The translations under genes were made by a program, and so were the position numbers. A DNA stretch of 64,000 nucleotides from Anticarsia gemmatalis (taxonomy: Eukaryota; Arthropoda; Insecta; Lepidoptera; Erebidae): NCBI RefSeq assembly GCF_050436995.1, contig NC_134771.1, positions 3,699,501 through 3,763,500 on the forward strand, in the 5' to 3' direction. Every line of letters begins with the position of its first letter. The stretch's first letter is position 1. A model generated the notes under the pieces. It made no database searches and was not told the origin of the DNA. It saw nothing but the letters and a program-made list of their open reading frames with translations. This document shows, piece after piece, positions 1-12,299 of the stretch.

Positions 1-756
1 AAAGATGTAAGACGATATAGACTTTGGCTATACATCGCTGACCGAGTGAACAACGAGCTTCTTCCGGGAAGCTCAGCTTTCTTAATTTGTCCTGATATTC
101 TTAAAAAAATGCTACTCGTATACAGTACCTATAGCGCGAAATTTTTACTCGAATATGATTACCAATAAATAAGTGGTTCGGTAAACCCTAATCAAATCAA
201 ATCTTTTATTGAGTGTGTTGGTGGGTTCGAATCCCACCCGGGACAAATATTTGTGTGATGAGCACGAGTATCTGTTCTGTATTCCTCATACCTATTCTTT
301 TTTTTTGATTATAAGTTTTTGCTGTTACAACGGCAACGGAAATACATAATTTGTAAAAAATTCTAGCTATGACGATTTATGAGACACAGCATGGAGACAG
401 ACAGACAGCGGAAGCTTAGTAATAGTAGGGTTTCGTTTTTACCTTTTAGGCACGAAACCCTAAAAATCAGTAGCCTTAATTTCGTAACTTTTCAACTTTT
501 GATGGAATACCAATCAGTCTTAAATACCCCGATACCATAAACCGTATAGTTACACATTCTCGTTTACCTACATAGCCATAACTGCTTGTTAGTTGCCAAT
601 CCTGAGTGGTTAAGATGTCTGACCTCGATTCTTTCACGTTATGACATAAGTTGAAAGGCAGACGTAAAAAACAGGTTCTTTTGGCAGCGAGAGGATGTTT
701 GTTTTTGTAATATCACGTATGTTATAATTAAGCTCGTGGCTTAACTAACGATAGCC

Positions 757-1090
757 GCGCGGATCGATCTCTGAGGTTAAGCTACGCTTGCCGAGGTGGT
801 TCTGTGGATGGGTGACCATCTAACACATATCGAATTCCTCCGTGTTTCGGAAGGCACGGTAAATTGTGGGTCCCGGCTGTCATTTTCGAAGAAATTTGAC
901 AGTCGTTAACAGTAGTCAGAAGCTTGAAAGTCTGACAACCAGTCTTACCGAAGGGTATCGTGTTAAATCCTAGGTAACTGGGTTGTGGAAGTCAGATAGG
1001 CAGTCGCTCCATGTAAAACACTGGTATTCAGCTGCATCCGCTGCATACTGGAAGCCGACTCCAACATAGTTTGGAAAAAGGCTAAGCTGA
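757..1090 (+). mobile_element. 5S rRNA-like SINE, family 1
   Basis: The head GAGGTTAAGCTACGCTTGCC ... GGATGGGTGACC resembles the internal promoter region of 5S rRNA. The body TTTCGGAAGGCACG, GTGGGTCCCGGCTGTCATT and the end GAAGCCGACTCCAACATAG recur at 21471-21815, 40876-41110 (minus) and, in part, 61660-61850. Confidence 0.7.
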
Positions 1091-1157
1091 TATACGTATG
1101 TTATAATTGAAGGTGTAAGCTGCAGTGTATAAAGTACATACCTTCAGTTCAGTCTCT

Positions 1158-1365
1158 GTCATCGTATGGTTAGTGGTCAACCTAGTGTCAAAGTTGTTCA
1201 AGCCGCCCGAAGGCCTTTGGCGTGGCTTAACGACTGTCATCTTAATTGACAACAGCCGGGACCGACTTTTTACCTGCCCTCCGAAGCACGGAGACGTCCA
1301 GTTCAAATACCACTATGCGGTCACCCATCTATGGAATGACCGCGCCAACGTTTGCTTACCCCTCA
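1158..1365 (-). mobile_element. 5S rRNA-like SINE, family 2
   Basis: On the minus strand the head reads GTTGGCGCGGTCATTCCATA then GATGGGTGACCGCATAG, close to the 5S box C region. The tail contains CTTGAACAACTTTGACACTAG. Other copies: 6686-6862 (-), 27021-27270 (-), 28817-28960 (-), 3264-3390 (+ head), 2908-2990 (- tail), 28127-28190 (+ tail), 56920-57020 (- head). Confidence 0.7.
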
Positions 1366-1419
1366 GATCTCTAGTCTCTGCCTACTTCTATGAGAAGAAG
1401 GCATGATTTTATGTATGTA

Positions 1420-1669
1420 CTAGCTGACCCGCGCAACTTCGCTTGCGCCACATAAGAATGTATCTAAATTTTCCCCGTTTTTGTAACATTTTTCGTTGCT
1501 ACTCCGCTCCTATTAGTCGTAGCGTGATGAAATATTGCCTATAGCCTTCCTCGATAACTGGACTATGTAACACTTAAAGAAATTTTCAAATCGGACCAGT
1601 AGTTCCTGAGATTAGCGCGTTCAAACAAACAAACAAACAAACTCTTCAGCTTTATAATATTAGTATAGA
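1420..1669 (-). mobile_element. Helitron-like non-autonomous element, type A
   Basis: Read on the minus strand it starts TCTATACTAATATTATAAAG, passes a (GTTT)n run and ends GCGCGGGTCAGCTAG. The 5' TC, 3' CTAG and the insertion between A and T fit Helitrons. The 3' stretch GCAAGCGAAGTTGCGCGGGT is the subterminal sequence shared by the family. About 250 bp, no coding capacity. Confidence 0.78.
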
Positions 1670-2042
1670 TTTATAATTCTTTATAACTAAACGCATAATT
1701 TAAGTTAGTAACAATTCATATAATGGAGGTTTTTCTTATAAATAGACATATAATTGTTTCGTTAGATGATTGCAAATGGCCGCCTGATAACGACTTACTT
1801 GAATGTCAAAACAAATGTGGGAATTTTAAATATTTTGTTATTGTCTTCTTTTATTGTTGACGCGAGTTTTCCGGTATTATAGAGAATAATTATTACTTCG
1901 TTTCAACTCAAAACTTGTTGAACAAGTAATATTTTGGTCGTTTTAAACATCTAGTGAATTCGATGACAATAATTATGTTGCAGACATTTTTCATAAAATC
2001 TTATATAATAAAATAAATTTAACCCATTAAAATAATATTCAC

Positions 2043-2210
2043 ATGTTTGATTCCCATACGGAACAATTATTTGTGCGATCCACAAATAAATTGTTTCGAG
2101 TCTGGTTGCACTTTGTATTCGTTGTTTGTATGTTTGTAAAAGTCCCCGCGACACAAGAGCAATTCTTAGTGCGGGAGTTGTCTTTGTCTTTCTACACGTC
2201 TTTAATTTGT
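2043..2210 (+). mobile_element. tRNA-like SINE with CCCCGCGACACAAGAG tail
   Basis: Contains ATTATTTGTGCGATCCACAA, GGTTGCACTTTG and TCCCCGCGACACAAGAGCA ATTCTTAGTGCGGGAG. Other copies: 34283-34440 (+), 44806-44990 (+), 26695-26853 (-), 30295-30470 (-), 56293-56460 (-). Confidence 0.68.
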
Positions 2211-4769
2211 AAAAAATAATTAAAAAACATTGTCCAGCGAACAAAATTGTGAATCTAAACCATTCTCAGATCCCCTTGAACACACACAAAAAAATTCATC
2301 AAAATCGGTCCCGTCGTTTAAGAGAAGTTCAGTGACATACACACTTGCAGAAGAATTATGTATATAAAGATATGTAAAAGTCACCGATCCTCTTAACTAA
2401 TTACATGAGCAGTACCTTCATACATTCTGAAGGTCGTGTAAAGGTCAGTCTTTCGAATACAACCTGTTTGCACTGATCTTCTGCGCTCAGTCATTTTGTT
2501 TTGCAATACTTGGGTCAAGTATTTTTTTGGTAACATCACGAGGTTGGTTAATTGATGGGTGGTTAAAGGTTTTCTGAGTGAATTTTGTAATTTTTTGGAT
2601 AATTCACATGTGAGTTTTTAAAATAAGGTAGAGCCTTTACTATGGTAACTGGACAATATATCTAGTGAATAACTCTATGTATATTTTTTGACCCATGTTT
2701 CACTTTTCGCGTATAAATTGAGTCGAATATCATTAAGGCATTTATTGCAGAGATCTTAGGGCTATTTTTGGGAGAAAATGATGCATAAATATCTTTGATC
2801 TCGAGTTTATTAATCCTTAAAAATCCATCGATCTCGATTAAGCAATTTAGCAATAACAGTAGTTACTAAAGTTATATTGGATGATCAGCTCAATTCCCGT
2901 TCTTATCATCGTAGTGGTCAACCTATTGTCGGAGTAATTCAAGCCGCCCGATCTCCTCTGACATGACTTAACAACTATTCATTGTCGTAACATCTTAATT
3001 AATTCCCGCATAAAGTTATAAATTTCATCTCTAATAAACTACTGAATGAAATCGAAACTTAACATGAGAATCAAGCCTTCTTTAAGACATTGACTGAATA
3101 AGGCAGGACGACTCACATGACCGAGATGAGGCAAGATAAAGTCTTGTATGTAGGACGATGATATAATGATGTGTTTAAGGGTCAATAAGGCTTCTCTTTT
3201 GGTGATCAGATTGAGTAATATGAGGTCAATTAATGAATGTCTCGATAGTTAAATGGTAGATGAGGCGCCGATAGCCAGTTGCGCTCACCGGTTGGTAAAC
3301 GATCTGTGGTTTAAGCAAACCTTGGCGCTGTCATTCCATAGATGGGTGTCCGCATAGTGGTATTTGAACTCAGTGGTGAGCACTTTAACCACTACACTAT
3401 GGTCATCGACTGTAAATGACAGTTATTATATCTATCCATTTAAAAAGTAAAAGTAATTTTTAACTATCAAAAGAAGAAAGTAATGGCTGCCATTTTGTTT
3501 TTATCCAATGATTTTATTATCTTACTACCATCAGTTGAAGCTATTGGTCACGCTATTAAACGCTAATAACTGTGTGGTCTTAGACCATATTCAAATATTT
3601 TGCAGCTGTTACGTGAATATTTTATTTTCTGTTGGATTTTAAATCGTTTCATGGTAATAATTTAGTTTTTTGGAATTGTAACTTTAATATTTTATATTCT
3701 TCGGTCGTTAAACAGTTTTTGTGGTCAGGAACGAGCTTGAGAAGTCTACAAATAAGTATCTTCTAATTTCAGTTATTCTTAGAATAGGTGCAGTTATTTT
3801 ACCCACTTCTGTCCCACTGCTGGGTGAGGTCTCCGCCCGTAATAAGTGCGAGTTTAGGCCTTGAGTCCACTACGAGTGCCAAGTGCGGGTTGGGGACTTT
3901 GCATACCTTCAAGAACTGTTCTAAAGAACTCTCAGGCATGTCTCTTCACCGTTGGGACAAGTGATAATACACTATTACACAAATAACTTTAAATAGTCAT
4001 AGGTGTGTTGCCAACTTATACCACTCGCATATTTCATTTTCTTGCACTTTTTATCTTTTAAATACGTTTATATTATTTTTTAATACTACAACCAATACTA
4101 TAGCTCAAGACCATTTTGTAAACTCATAAATTAAAGGTATTGTCGTCAAATTGGTGAAACACAAAATCAAATAACGAAATCGTTATAAAAAGGTCTCTAT
4201 TTTAAAATGTTCCCTAAACAACCTACATTTCTAACTCATTATTTGACCATAAAAAGGGCTCGCGTTAGGGGTCAACGTCGAACAAACGGTTAAACAATAG
4301 GGGGACATGACGTCACATCCTGTTCAACAGACGGCACACGATATTTGGAAGGAAATTGACTCGAACACACTTTATTGTTACTATACGGGATTGTTTGATG
4401 TAGCCGTTTTCTGAATAATTGTAGAATATTTTTGAATGTTGAATAGCGGCCCAACATAGTTTGTTTAAGTTTTACTGCTTTGTCAATACCTACATAGCTA
4501 AAATTTAGCAAATAAGCTCCTTTGATAGTCTACTGCTCCATAACACGAAAAAGAATTGACACCCCCTTTGCATTTAAATTAAAAACAAATGTTTTTTATT
4601 CGTCGTACGCCTGAGCACCCTCTAAGGCATCCCACAAAATGCTCCAGCGATAACTAACTAAGTAGTGGATTTAGGACCTTTTAGCGACGAATAAAGTTCC
4701 TTTACAAATATTCCTCTTTTTTAATCATCTGCAGATAAACACAAGACAATGATAGGTAATGGTAATGAT

Positions 4770-4924
4770 TTAACCCGCCAATAGTCGCGCATGGGTCGAA
4801 AAGATCCAGAGCATAGCACAGAATTTAAACCATATTTTTTATAATATTATTTATTATTAAAAAATACGGATCAATTATGTAGCTCTGGGTCTTTTTGACC
4901 CATGCGCGACTATTGGCGGGTTAA
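4770..4924. mobile_element. PiggyBac-like hairpin MITE flanked by TTAA
   Basis: The element 4774-4920 (147 bp) is flanked on both sides by TTAA. The inverted ends are CCCGCCAATAGTCGCGCATG and their reverse complement, continuing imperfectly for about 40 bp. TTAA targets and CCC-starting ends are features of piggyBac-type elements. It has an AT-rich core and no coding capacity. Confidence 0.85.
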
Positions 4925-5581
4925 TGGAGTCATTTTTTTTAAGTTAATTATATCCCGTTTTATGCTTCGTTTAAAAAATTACCCCTTACATACTTTGTAC
5001 TGCGTTGCCGTTGTAATTTCAACAACTATTATTCGTTATTTTAAATACAACAGTTTATGGTACAGGCCATGGTCAATGTGGTCTTACCATAGTGTGTGGT
5101 CATTCTAGGCACTTAAAATATTGTGTGGTAATATTATGGGGCATTTTAAACAATGGAAATAAGTCACGCGTTGATGTCTTTTACATTAATAAAGCTATGG
5201 TGTGTTAAAAATATTTTGATTTTAGATAAATAAATGCTAATGTTGTAATAAGGTAGTTATATTTTCATAATTATCTTTATATTCCTATTATTTTATTATA
5301 TAGATTGTGTACCCCGATGTATTATTAATTGTCTATTGGTCTCCTAGAATTTCATCACATTTTGCTAAATGTCATAATATTTTTGACTAATTTTAATAAG
5401 TTGATGCACTAAATAAACATTAATACCTTTAATTTATAGGAGCGCTAACGATCGGTTTTAATATAATTTTTAACTTTGAAGTTATTATTTATTCTCCCAG
5501 ATTCTTCGTACAATAAGACTATTAATCGAGACCGCCTAGATACTTTCATTCGTACAACTAACATACTCTTCAACATTTCAG

Positions 5582-8500
5582 GAGGACGGCACAGTGGAAT
5601 ACTACAATAACATCATAGTACAGCCCCACCTGCGCCTGGTCACCGGCCAGGGTCGAGGGTACCACGTGCGCTGCAGGTACCGCCGCAGGGACCTGACGCA
5701 CTTCCACCTGTACCGGCCGCGCGCTGACCGACTTACCAACTCACTCTCTGACGATGATAATGAGTGAGTATTTTATTTTTATACTACAAATTCCACTTCG
5801 GAGTAGAATTTTCAAAAATCCGATCTTAGTGCTCCTCTACACTTCTTAACCCTTTACCGCATGAGCACAATATGGTATTGCACTTAAGATCTCGAAGTTC
5901 TTCTAAATCTAGTGTAACGTAACGAACAAGTTTCAAGTTTCTACGCTGAGCAGTTTCGGCTGTGCGTGGTCCATCAGTCAGTCACTCAGTAACGGAAGAG
6001 TGCCATATATCGCCCTAATAATACAATATAGCTGTAACTCAAAATATAGTTTTTGTCAGAATCGACGAATAACTTGTTTATTTCTCCCTATTATGGGCAC
6101 AAAAAAACAAAACGCTCTTTGTATTTTAAAAATGAAATAGAAGTTATTTTGATAAAAAACAAAAAAAATATGGTATGGTTGTATTTTGATTTACTACACT
6201 ATTGTACATATTATTAGTGCGATATGTATATTGACTTGTACGAGTTTTGAGAAAACACCTATAAGTGCTTTTTACAATTTCTGGAGAATATAGAAGCCAA
6301 ATTTCAAGTTCCCAAACCCTTACTTTGGACTATGCGTTGCCTGTCAATCATTCGATCATTCAGTACCTGAAGATATACTTTTATATATTGATCGAATCAA
6401 TACTAGCTTTTGCCCATGGTTTCGTCGTTCGTTTCGTACAGCCTATGTGTTAGTACATAAGCTACAAGAAAAACGTTTGTTCATACAAATAATATATTAT
6501 TATGTTGAACATGCGGTATATTTACGATGCACAGTTAAATCTTGAACGGCGACCACCCGCGAGTCTGTTTTATTAGTTTTGCTTTAAGACCAGTTGCATT
6601 GTGTACAGATGGTTCATTTTGTATTATTGTAGCCAGTATTTACAATATAAAAAGGACAAGGAATACTTATATTCTTCTGATTATCGTATGGTTAGTGGTC
6701 AACCTAGTGTCAAAGTTGTTCAAGCCTGAATGCCTTTGACGTGGTTTAACGACTGTTATCTTAAGGGACAACCACCGGGACCGACCTTTTACGTGCCTTC
6801 CAAAGCACGGAGACGCCTATCTCAAATACCACTATGCGGTCACCCATCTATGGAATAACCTATGACTATCGCGTAGGCATCCCTTAAGAAAGGATTTACA
6901 TAAATTCCACTCTTTAAGGGACAAAATAGGGGCTGAAAGGTTATATAGATTTTCTTAAATTTTCGACCAATTGAACTGAAATTAACATAGATTCGCACAT
7001 AGGATACTTTTTGCTACGGGAAAACTTTTGACGCGGGCGAAGTCGCGGGCAAAAGCTATAGTTATCTTTAAAATTCCCTGTAAACTTATCATATACGTCA
7101 TACGTCATCTTTTATATACCAACCACAACTTTAGACCCGTTGTATAACTATAGAACTAGTTGAAGAAATTCGTCTCACTCAAGACATTGTATGGGTAACG
7201 GTGGTCACAAACATACTTGCTATACCGTTTGTATTATATACAAGCTGACCCGCGCAACTTCGCTTGCGTCACATAAGAGAAACATAATTTTCCCCGTTTT
7301 TGTAACATTTTTCACTGGTACTCTGCTCCTATTGGTCGTAGCGTGATGATATATAGCCTATAACCTTCCTCGATAAATGGGCTATCTAACACTGAAAGAA
7401 TTTTTCAAATCGGACCAGTAGTTCCTGAAATTAGCGCGTTCAAACAAACAAACAAACTCTTCAGCTTTATAATATTAAGTATAGATGAATACTGTTGAAT
7501 ACAATGAAATATTTGTGGCTATCTATTTGTGTATTTACATAGGCCTAGTTGTAGTTGAAGATATTTGTAATTGTCTCACAATATAATTGGTTGTAGTAGA
7601 CTATAATGCTGGCAGTGCGTTTGAAAACATTAAATATGTATATAATTTAAAGTAAACTAAAACCACTTAACTTAACAGTAGTATTATTTGTAAAGTTCGT
7701 ACCAAGTGGCGTCTTTTGGTCTCTGACTATTCCAAGTAAGAAAGAGGCGTGGTTTGTTGTATGAACGTAAATGTTTAGGTACAGTTAAGAAATAAAATTG
7801 CTGAATACTTTTATTAATCTATGGGTTTATAAACCTTTCTTTTATTTTCTCAAAATATATTCTACTGGTGCGATTCTCTCTTGCGATCGACTTGCAAAAA
7901 CTACTTAATAGTTTCGTGGATAGTATCTTTGATATGGCTGAATTCTTTTTCATCTCAAACAATTTGTTTAGAGCAAATTATTTGAGCTTAGATTACCTAG
8001 CTTTACATAAGATCAAAGTTTAATAATCAATTTAAAACACATAAAATTTAATTCCGTTTAGATTTTATATTATCATTAAAATAAAATAAAATTTGCAAAG
8101 GAGATTTTTCTTGTTATTTTCAGTGACGAATTCGACGAAGACTCAGGCCTGCTTCCTTCCGTGTCGATGAAAATATACAAAGGGGACCCTGAAGAAAAAC
8201 AAGTAAGTCATATCTCAAATTGTTGATAAGATAGATGGACCATTATTGTCCCACTGCTGGGCGCGGGTCTCCCTCCGGAATGAAACTTTCCCACGACAAT
8301 CGTTGAAGAGTGTGCATCCCTTCAAAAACTGTTTTAAATAACTCTCAGCAAGGTCTTATCACAATGTCGGTCATTCTTACGGTAACACTTGTTATATTTG
8401 TTAAGAAATTTAATCGTCAAAATTAGTGATAATATAGTATACTAGCTCACCCCCGCAACTTCGCTTGCGTCACATAAGAGAGAATGCGTCATAATTCTCC

Positions 8501-10532
8501 CCGTTTTTGTAACATTTCTCGTTGCTACTCCGCTCCTACTGGTCGTAGCGTAATGATATATAGTTTATATAGCCTTCCTCGATAAATAGGCTATCTAACA
8601 CTGAAAGAATTTATCAAATCGGATCGGTAGTTCCTGAGATTAGCGCGTTCAAACAAACAAACAAACAAACTCTTCAGCTTTAAAATATTAGTATAGATTC
8701 ATAACCAAAACATACATAACTTTAAAAGTCATTAATGTGTTGCCTCAGTTGCCTGAACCCTCTATTATCGACGTAGGGGACAAATGCTTCAACTGTTGCT
8801 TAACTTTTATAACTGATTTTCTTTTATCTATACTAATATTATAAAGCTGAAGAGTTTGTTTGTTTGTTTGTTTGTTTGTTTGTTTGAACGCGCTAATCTC
8901 AGAAACTACTGGTCCGATTTGAAAAATTCTTTCAGTGTTAGATAGCCTATTTATCGAGGAAGGCTATAGGCTATATAACATCACGCTACGGTCATTAGGA
9001 GCGGTGTAGCAACGAAAAATGTTACGAAAACGGGGAAAATTTTGACCCATTCTCTTCAGTGACGCAAGCGAAGTTGCGCGGGTCAGCTAGTAAAGAATAA
9101 GCGTTTAATTACAAGGTACATATAAAAATGAAACAATTATGGATCTGTCCTTTTATAGAATTGAGTTGAGAACGAGTTGGTGTAATGATGTCATACAAAA
9201 CAGAATGTTGTATCATAAATAATTAATGCAATTATTGCTTCTGGTTATAATTGTACTGGCTTTTTGTATTATTAAGCTGGAAAAGGAAAAAAGATACATT
9301 CTTGTAGTTATTTTCTTTCATTGTGTGATCCACAGATAGTTATTTTATTTCAAGTTGCCATATAAAACAGTTTGGTACGACAAGAGCTAGGGTTAATAAA
9401 ACAAGGCTTGTAAAAAAGATTTTGGTCACGCAACGGCCCGTTTTCTAGGCTTCTACAATCAGTTCGGGAGTGCTTTATAAATAATGGTCAATTGCAAGAC
9501 ATAACAGTCTAAACCCTAGGGGACTGTAGCCTAGCAATTCGGAGCGGATTAGACTGCTATATAATATAAAGTACTAGCTGACCCGCGCAACTTCGATTGC
9601 GACCAATAAGAGAGAATGGGTGAAATTTTTTTCCCGTTTTTGTAACATTTTTTACTGGTACTCTGCTCCTTTTGGTCGTAGCATGATGATATATATAGCC
9701 TATGTCCTTTCTCGGGTATCAAAGTATCCCCATACCAAATTTCATGCAAATTGGTTCAGTAGTTTAGGCGTGATTGAGTAGCAGACAGACAGACAGACAC
9801 AGTTACTTTCGCATTTATAATATTAGTATGGATATAGTACAGTTAAAATTATTGTAACAGGTGTAAGACCGTATCGACTAGCGTACCGTGAGGGTGATCT
9901 TATAGATTATCAATTATCAGTGGTTAGAAATGAGTTACTTATATAAAAATATACATATAATTAGATAGATTGTTAACTTAAACAATTTTGGAATATATCA
10001 AGTCCTAAAAAGAGACTAGTGGGTTAATTGTTAAAAAAAAACTTGCGGATAGCAGCTGCAAAGGTAACTTTGTAAAAATTATATTGTTAATCAACAAATT
10101 TTGTATGTATGTTTGCAGGTGGCGTCCAACGTCCGTATCGGCGACACCTTAAGCCTGGTGGTGTCTCTGGAGAAGCAGCGTCAGTTCGGTCTGCTGGTCT
10201 CCGAGTGTTCCGTGAGAGACGGCCTCGGCTGGGCCGAGCAGAGCCTGATCGCTGACGATGGGTAAGAGCAAAACATGATTAGCAGTTTTTAACCCTAGGA
10301 AGATAATAAATAAAATAATAAATAAATTTAACCCATTTATGTCCCACTAAACCAACAACAACAACCAACACGACGTTTCACCGGGAAACGTAGTGTTGGC
10401 AGGCCCCCCACAAGATGGACCGACGACCTGGTAAGGGTTGCCGGAGTCCGATGGATGAGGGCGGCCCAGGACCGGTCCTATTGGCGCTCGATGGGGGAGG
10501 CCTTTGTCCAGCAGTGGACGATTCCCGGCTGA

Positions 10533-10572
<40 letters not shown>

Positions 10573-12253
10573 TCCTACTACTGGGCAAGGGTGTACTATG
10601 TCAGTCAGTCGGTCGGTAACCTATGAGTTTTATATAATAACATTTCAGCCCGATCTATCCAGTGGTTTTGGCTGTGCGTTGATAGATCACTATGTCAGTC
10701 ATTCAGTTTGAGTTTTATATAATAAAAATTATACTCTTTAGATATTGATATGTTATCCAAACACTACAAAATTTGTTTCCCTTTCCCAGGTGCCCGTTAG
10801 ACGGTGAAATAATGGGCATGTTCCAGTACTCAAGCGACAAACAGATGGCGCGCGTGTCGTTCCCCGCGCACAAGTTCCCCTACACCGCCAGTGTGTACTA
10901 CACCTGTGAGGTCAAACTGTGCGATCTGAACCATCCTACTGATTGTGTGAGTATTATATGATTAATTAAGGTAAAAATATATTAATTACAATCGAATTGT
11001 GTTGAAAAAAACGTCCTTTGGTGAACACGGTAACAAGGTAACAGGGGAATTTATTATGCTAAGAATCGAATTGTGGTTTACCAATGTGGTGAAGAAGGCT
11101 ACAAAGATTAAAATGTAGGTACACCTTAATGAAAGTAGAAGTTAACCACGGAAAGTAATACTGGCTAAACCCAGACCCTTATCTCAAATTAAAACCATTT
11201 GAAGACAAAACTTAAGCACATAATCTTTCAAATCGTATCCAGCAGCAATTTTGTTGCTAGAGATTCGTTTAGCACTAAAGAACTCGACTTAGGACAATCT
11301 GTTATAGGTCCGTTTAAAATCCCACTTAAATCAAGTATTAACCTTCCTTATAATATGTATAAGGAAAGTTAATAATATTACGGCTTCTTCCCATAGGGGT
11401 GGGTAGAGACCAGAGAACGCCACTTGGTACGATCCTTACAAACTTCCCTTGCTTCATTCACATCCATACATCTTGTCATCTCTTGTTTTCATTCTTATAT
11501 GCCGTAATAAAACATCAAAAGAAAGTTTGACGACATATTTTACCAAAACTTTTCAGGAGCCGTGTTCCCACAAGCGTCGAGTTCGTCGTGATGATGAAGG
11601 CTCCCCGGCGACTGTGGAGGTGTTCAAGGGACTGTACGTCAACGATCCTGATTCCCCTGAGAACGATGACGTCACTAGCGAAAAGGTAAACCTTTGAAAT
11701 TCTATTATTACATAGATAAATTAAATGACTACCTTCGTAGGTACCTCTAAAGTATTTAAACCGAAAAATTGCTCTCTATTTTTAGCAGTCAAAGGCAAAG
11801 TTAAGAATTAAGATGCAATTCTCACGACATACAATATACGAATTAGATTTTTTGTAAAAAAGATCTACAACTTAATAAAATTGGAAAAATTAACATTTTT
11901 GTTTTCACTCTTAGTTTCAAGAAATGTTTTGAATTCAATTCCTTGACCACACAAATACCAAATAATCATTATTCGTCCCATTTTTAAATATTTATTTAGG
12001 TTCCCAATTTCCTACAGCTTACAGCCACTTACTCACCGTGAATAAACTTTTACAGAAAGAAGATGAAATCTGCATATCGCAAAGAAACTTCGCAATCGGC
12101 ATTTGTATAGCGGGTGTTATTCTAATGATCTGCGTCATCGCCGCCATTGCCTTCATCTTAGCTAGGAGGAGAAACCCTAAGACGTACTCCAGGACCGGCA
12201 GCTCACTTTACAGCGGGCCTTACACCAACACTGGTTACTCACACACAAGCTAA
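5582..12253 (+). CDS. ZP (zona pellucida) domain type I membrane protein, 3' six exons, 5' end outside window
   Basis: Six exons join in phase: 5582-5763, 8124-8202, 10119-10261, 10790-10946, 11557-11685 and 12056-12253 (stop). They give 295 codons. All five introns have GT donors (gtgagt or gtaag types) and AG acceptors. The first visible exon carries GRGYHVRCRY, typical of the end of the N-terminal half of a ZP domain. The next exons carry SECSVRDGLGW, the GCPLDGEIMG segment and YYTCEVKLCDL, giving the conserved cysteines of the C-terminal half. A basic run KRRVRR then resembles the proprotein-convertase site that usually follows ZP domains. The last exon has one hydrophobic membrane segment and a short tail. 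Insect proteins of this type are secreted or shed into the apical extracellular matrix, where they polymerise and shape cuticle. The domain call is firm; the subfamily (dusky, miniature, neyo or trynity-like) is not resolved because the N-terminus is missing. Confidence 0.92.
6686..6862 (-). mobile_element. 5S rRNA-like SINE, family 2
   Basis: Same tail and head order as 1158-1365. Confidence 0.68.
6862..7058 (+). mobile_element. Degenerate repeat, type B, with Helitron-like 3' end
   Basis: It contains GGCATCCCTTAAGAAAGGATTT and ends GCGGGCGAAGTCGCGGGCAAAAGCTA. Related copies lie at 20303-20515 and 22587-22795 (plus) and, partly, at 10600-10720 and 43455-43600 (minus). Confidence 0.55.
7241..7485 (-). 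mobile_element. Helitron-like element, type A
   Basis: Same family as 1420-1669. The terminal CTAG is mutated to CAAG on the plus strand. Confidence 0.72.
8442..8697 (-). mobile_element. Helitron-like element, type A
   Basis: Complete copy with CTAG end and TATAGA end. It faces a plus-strand copy 130 bp away (8827-9090). Confidence 0.78.
8827..9090 (+). mobile_element. Helitron-like element, type A
   Basis: Complete copy reading TCTATACTAATATT ... GGGTCAGCTAG, inserted between A and T. Confidence 0.8.
9574..9832 (-). mobile_element. Helitron-like element, chimeric type (A 3' end, C 5' end)
   Basis: The 3' half and CTAG end match type A. The 5' half (CATACTAATATTATAAATGCGAAAGTAACT, CTGTCTGTCTG, CCAATTTGCATGAAATTTGG) matches the elements at 19401 and 35785. 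Confidence 0.75.
10371..10572 (+). mobile_element. RTE-like LINE 3' end with (GAT)n tail
   Basis: 10371-10532 is open in frame and encodes GRPPTRWTDDLVRVAGVRWM ... AFVQQWTIPG and a stop. This is the conserved C-terminus of reverse transcriptases of RTE-type LINEs. It is followed at once by a (GAT)n microsatellite to 10572, as usual for that clade. It lies in the ZP gene intron between the exons ending 10261 and starting 10790. Confidence 0.8.
12056..12253 (+). CDS. Last ZP-gene exon: transmembrane segment and cytoplasmic tail
   Basis: The acceptor is tttacag at 12049-12055, and the frame runs in phase from the previous exon to TAA at 12251. About 22 residues from FAIGICIAGVILMICVIA onward are hydrophobic, and the arginine-rich stop-transfer run ARRRN follows. 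The tail is rich in Ser, Tyr, Gly and Thr. This gives a type I topology with the ZP domain outside the cell. Confidence 0.9.
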   Translation, partial: KEDEICISQRNFAIGICIAGVILMICVIAAIAFILARRRNPKTYSRTGSSLYSGPYTNTGYSHTS

Positions 12254-12293
12254 AGTGATCATTGGTACAAGTTTCAAGCATTTGACATATATA

Positions 12294-12299
12294 AATAAA
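12294..12299 (+). promoter_or_regulatory. Possible polyadenylation signal of the ZP gene
   Basis: The first AATAAA after the stop codon lies 41 bp downstream, in AT-rich sequence. Other AT-rich candidates follow, so the real cleavage site could be further down. Confidence 0.3.

Larger units (their letters stand above)
1..5581. other. Repeat-rich region upstream of first visible ZP exon (probably intron)
   Basis: No convincing coding exon is visible here. The first recognisable ZP exon starts at 5582 directly after an acceptor AG and already encodes the middle of the domain, so this stretch is most simply part of an intron whose upstream exons lie off the left edge. It holds SINE-like copies near 170-270, 757-1090, 1158-1365, 2043-2210, 2908-2990, 3264-3390 and 3797-3975, a Helitron-like element at 1420-1669 and a hairpin MITE at 4770-4924. 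The rest is AT-rich sequence without recognisable signal. Confidence 0.6.

Noticed and set aside
1125..1406. 93-codon plus-strand frame
   Set aside because: It lies inside a 5S-like SINE copy; similar frames recur wherever the repeat occurs.
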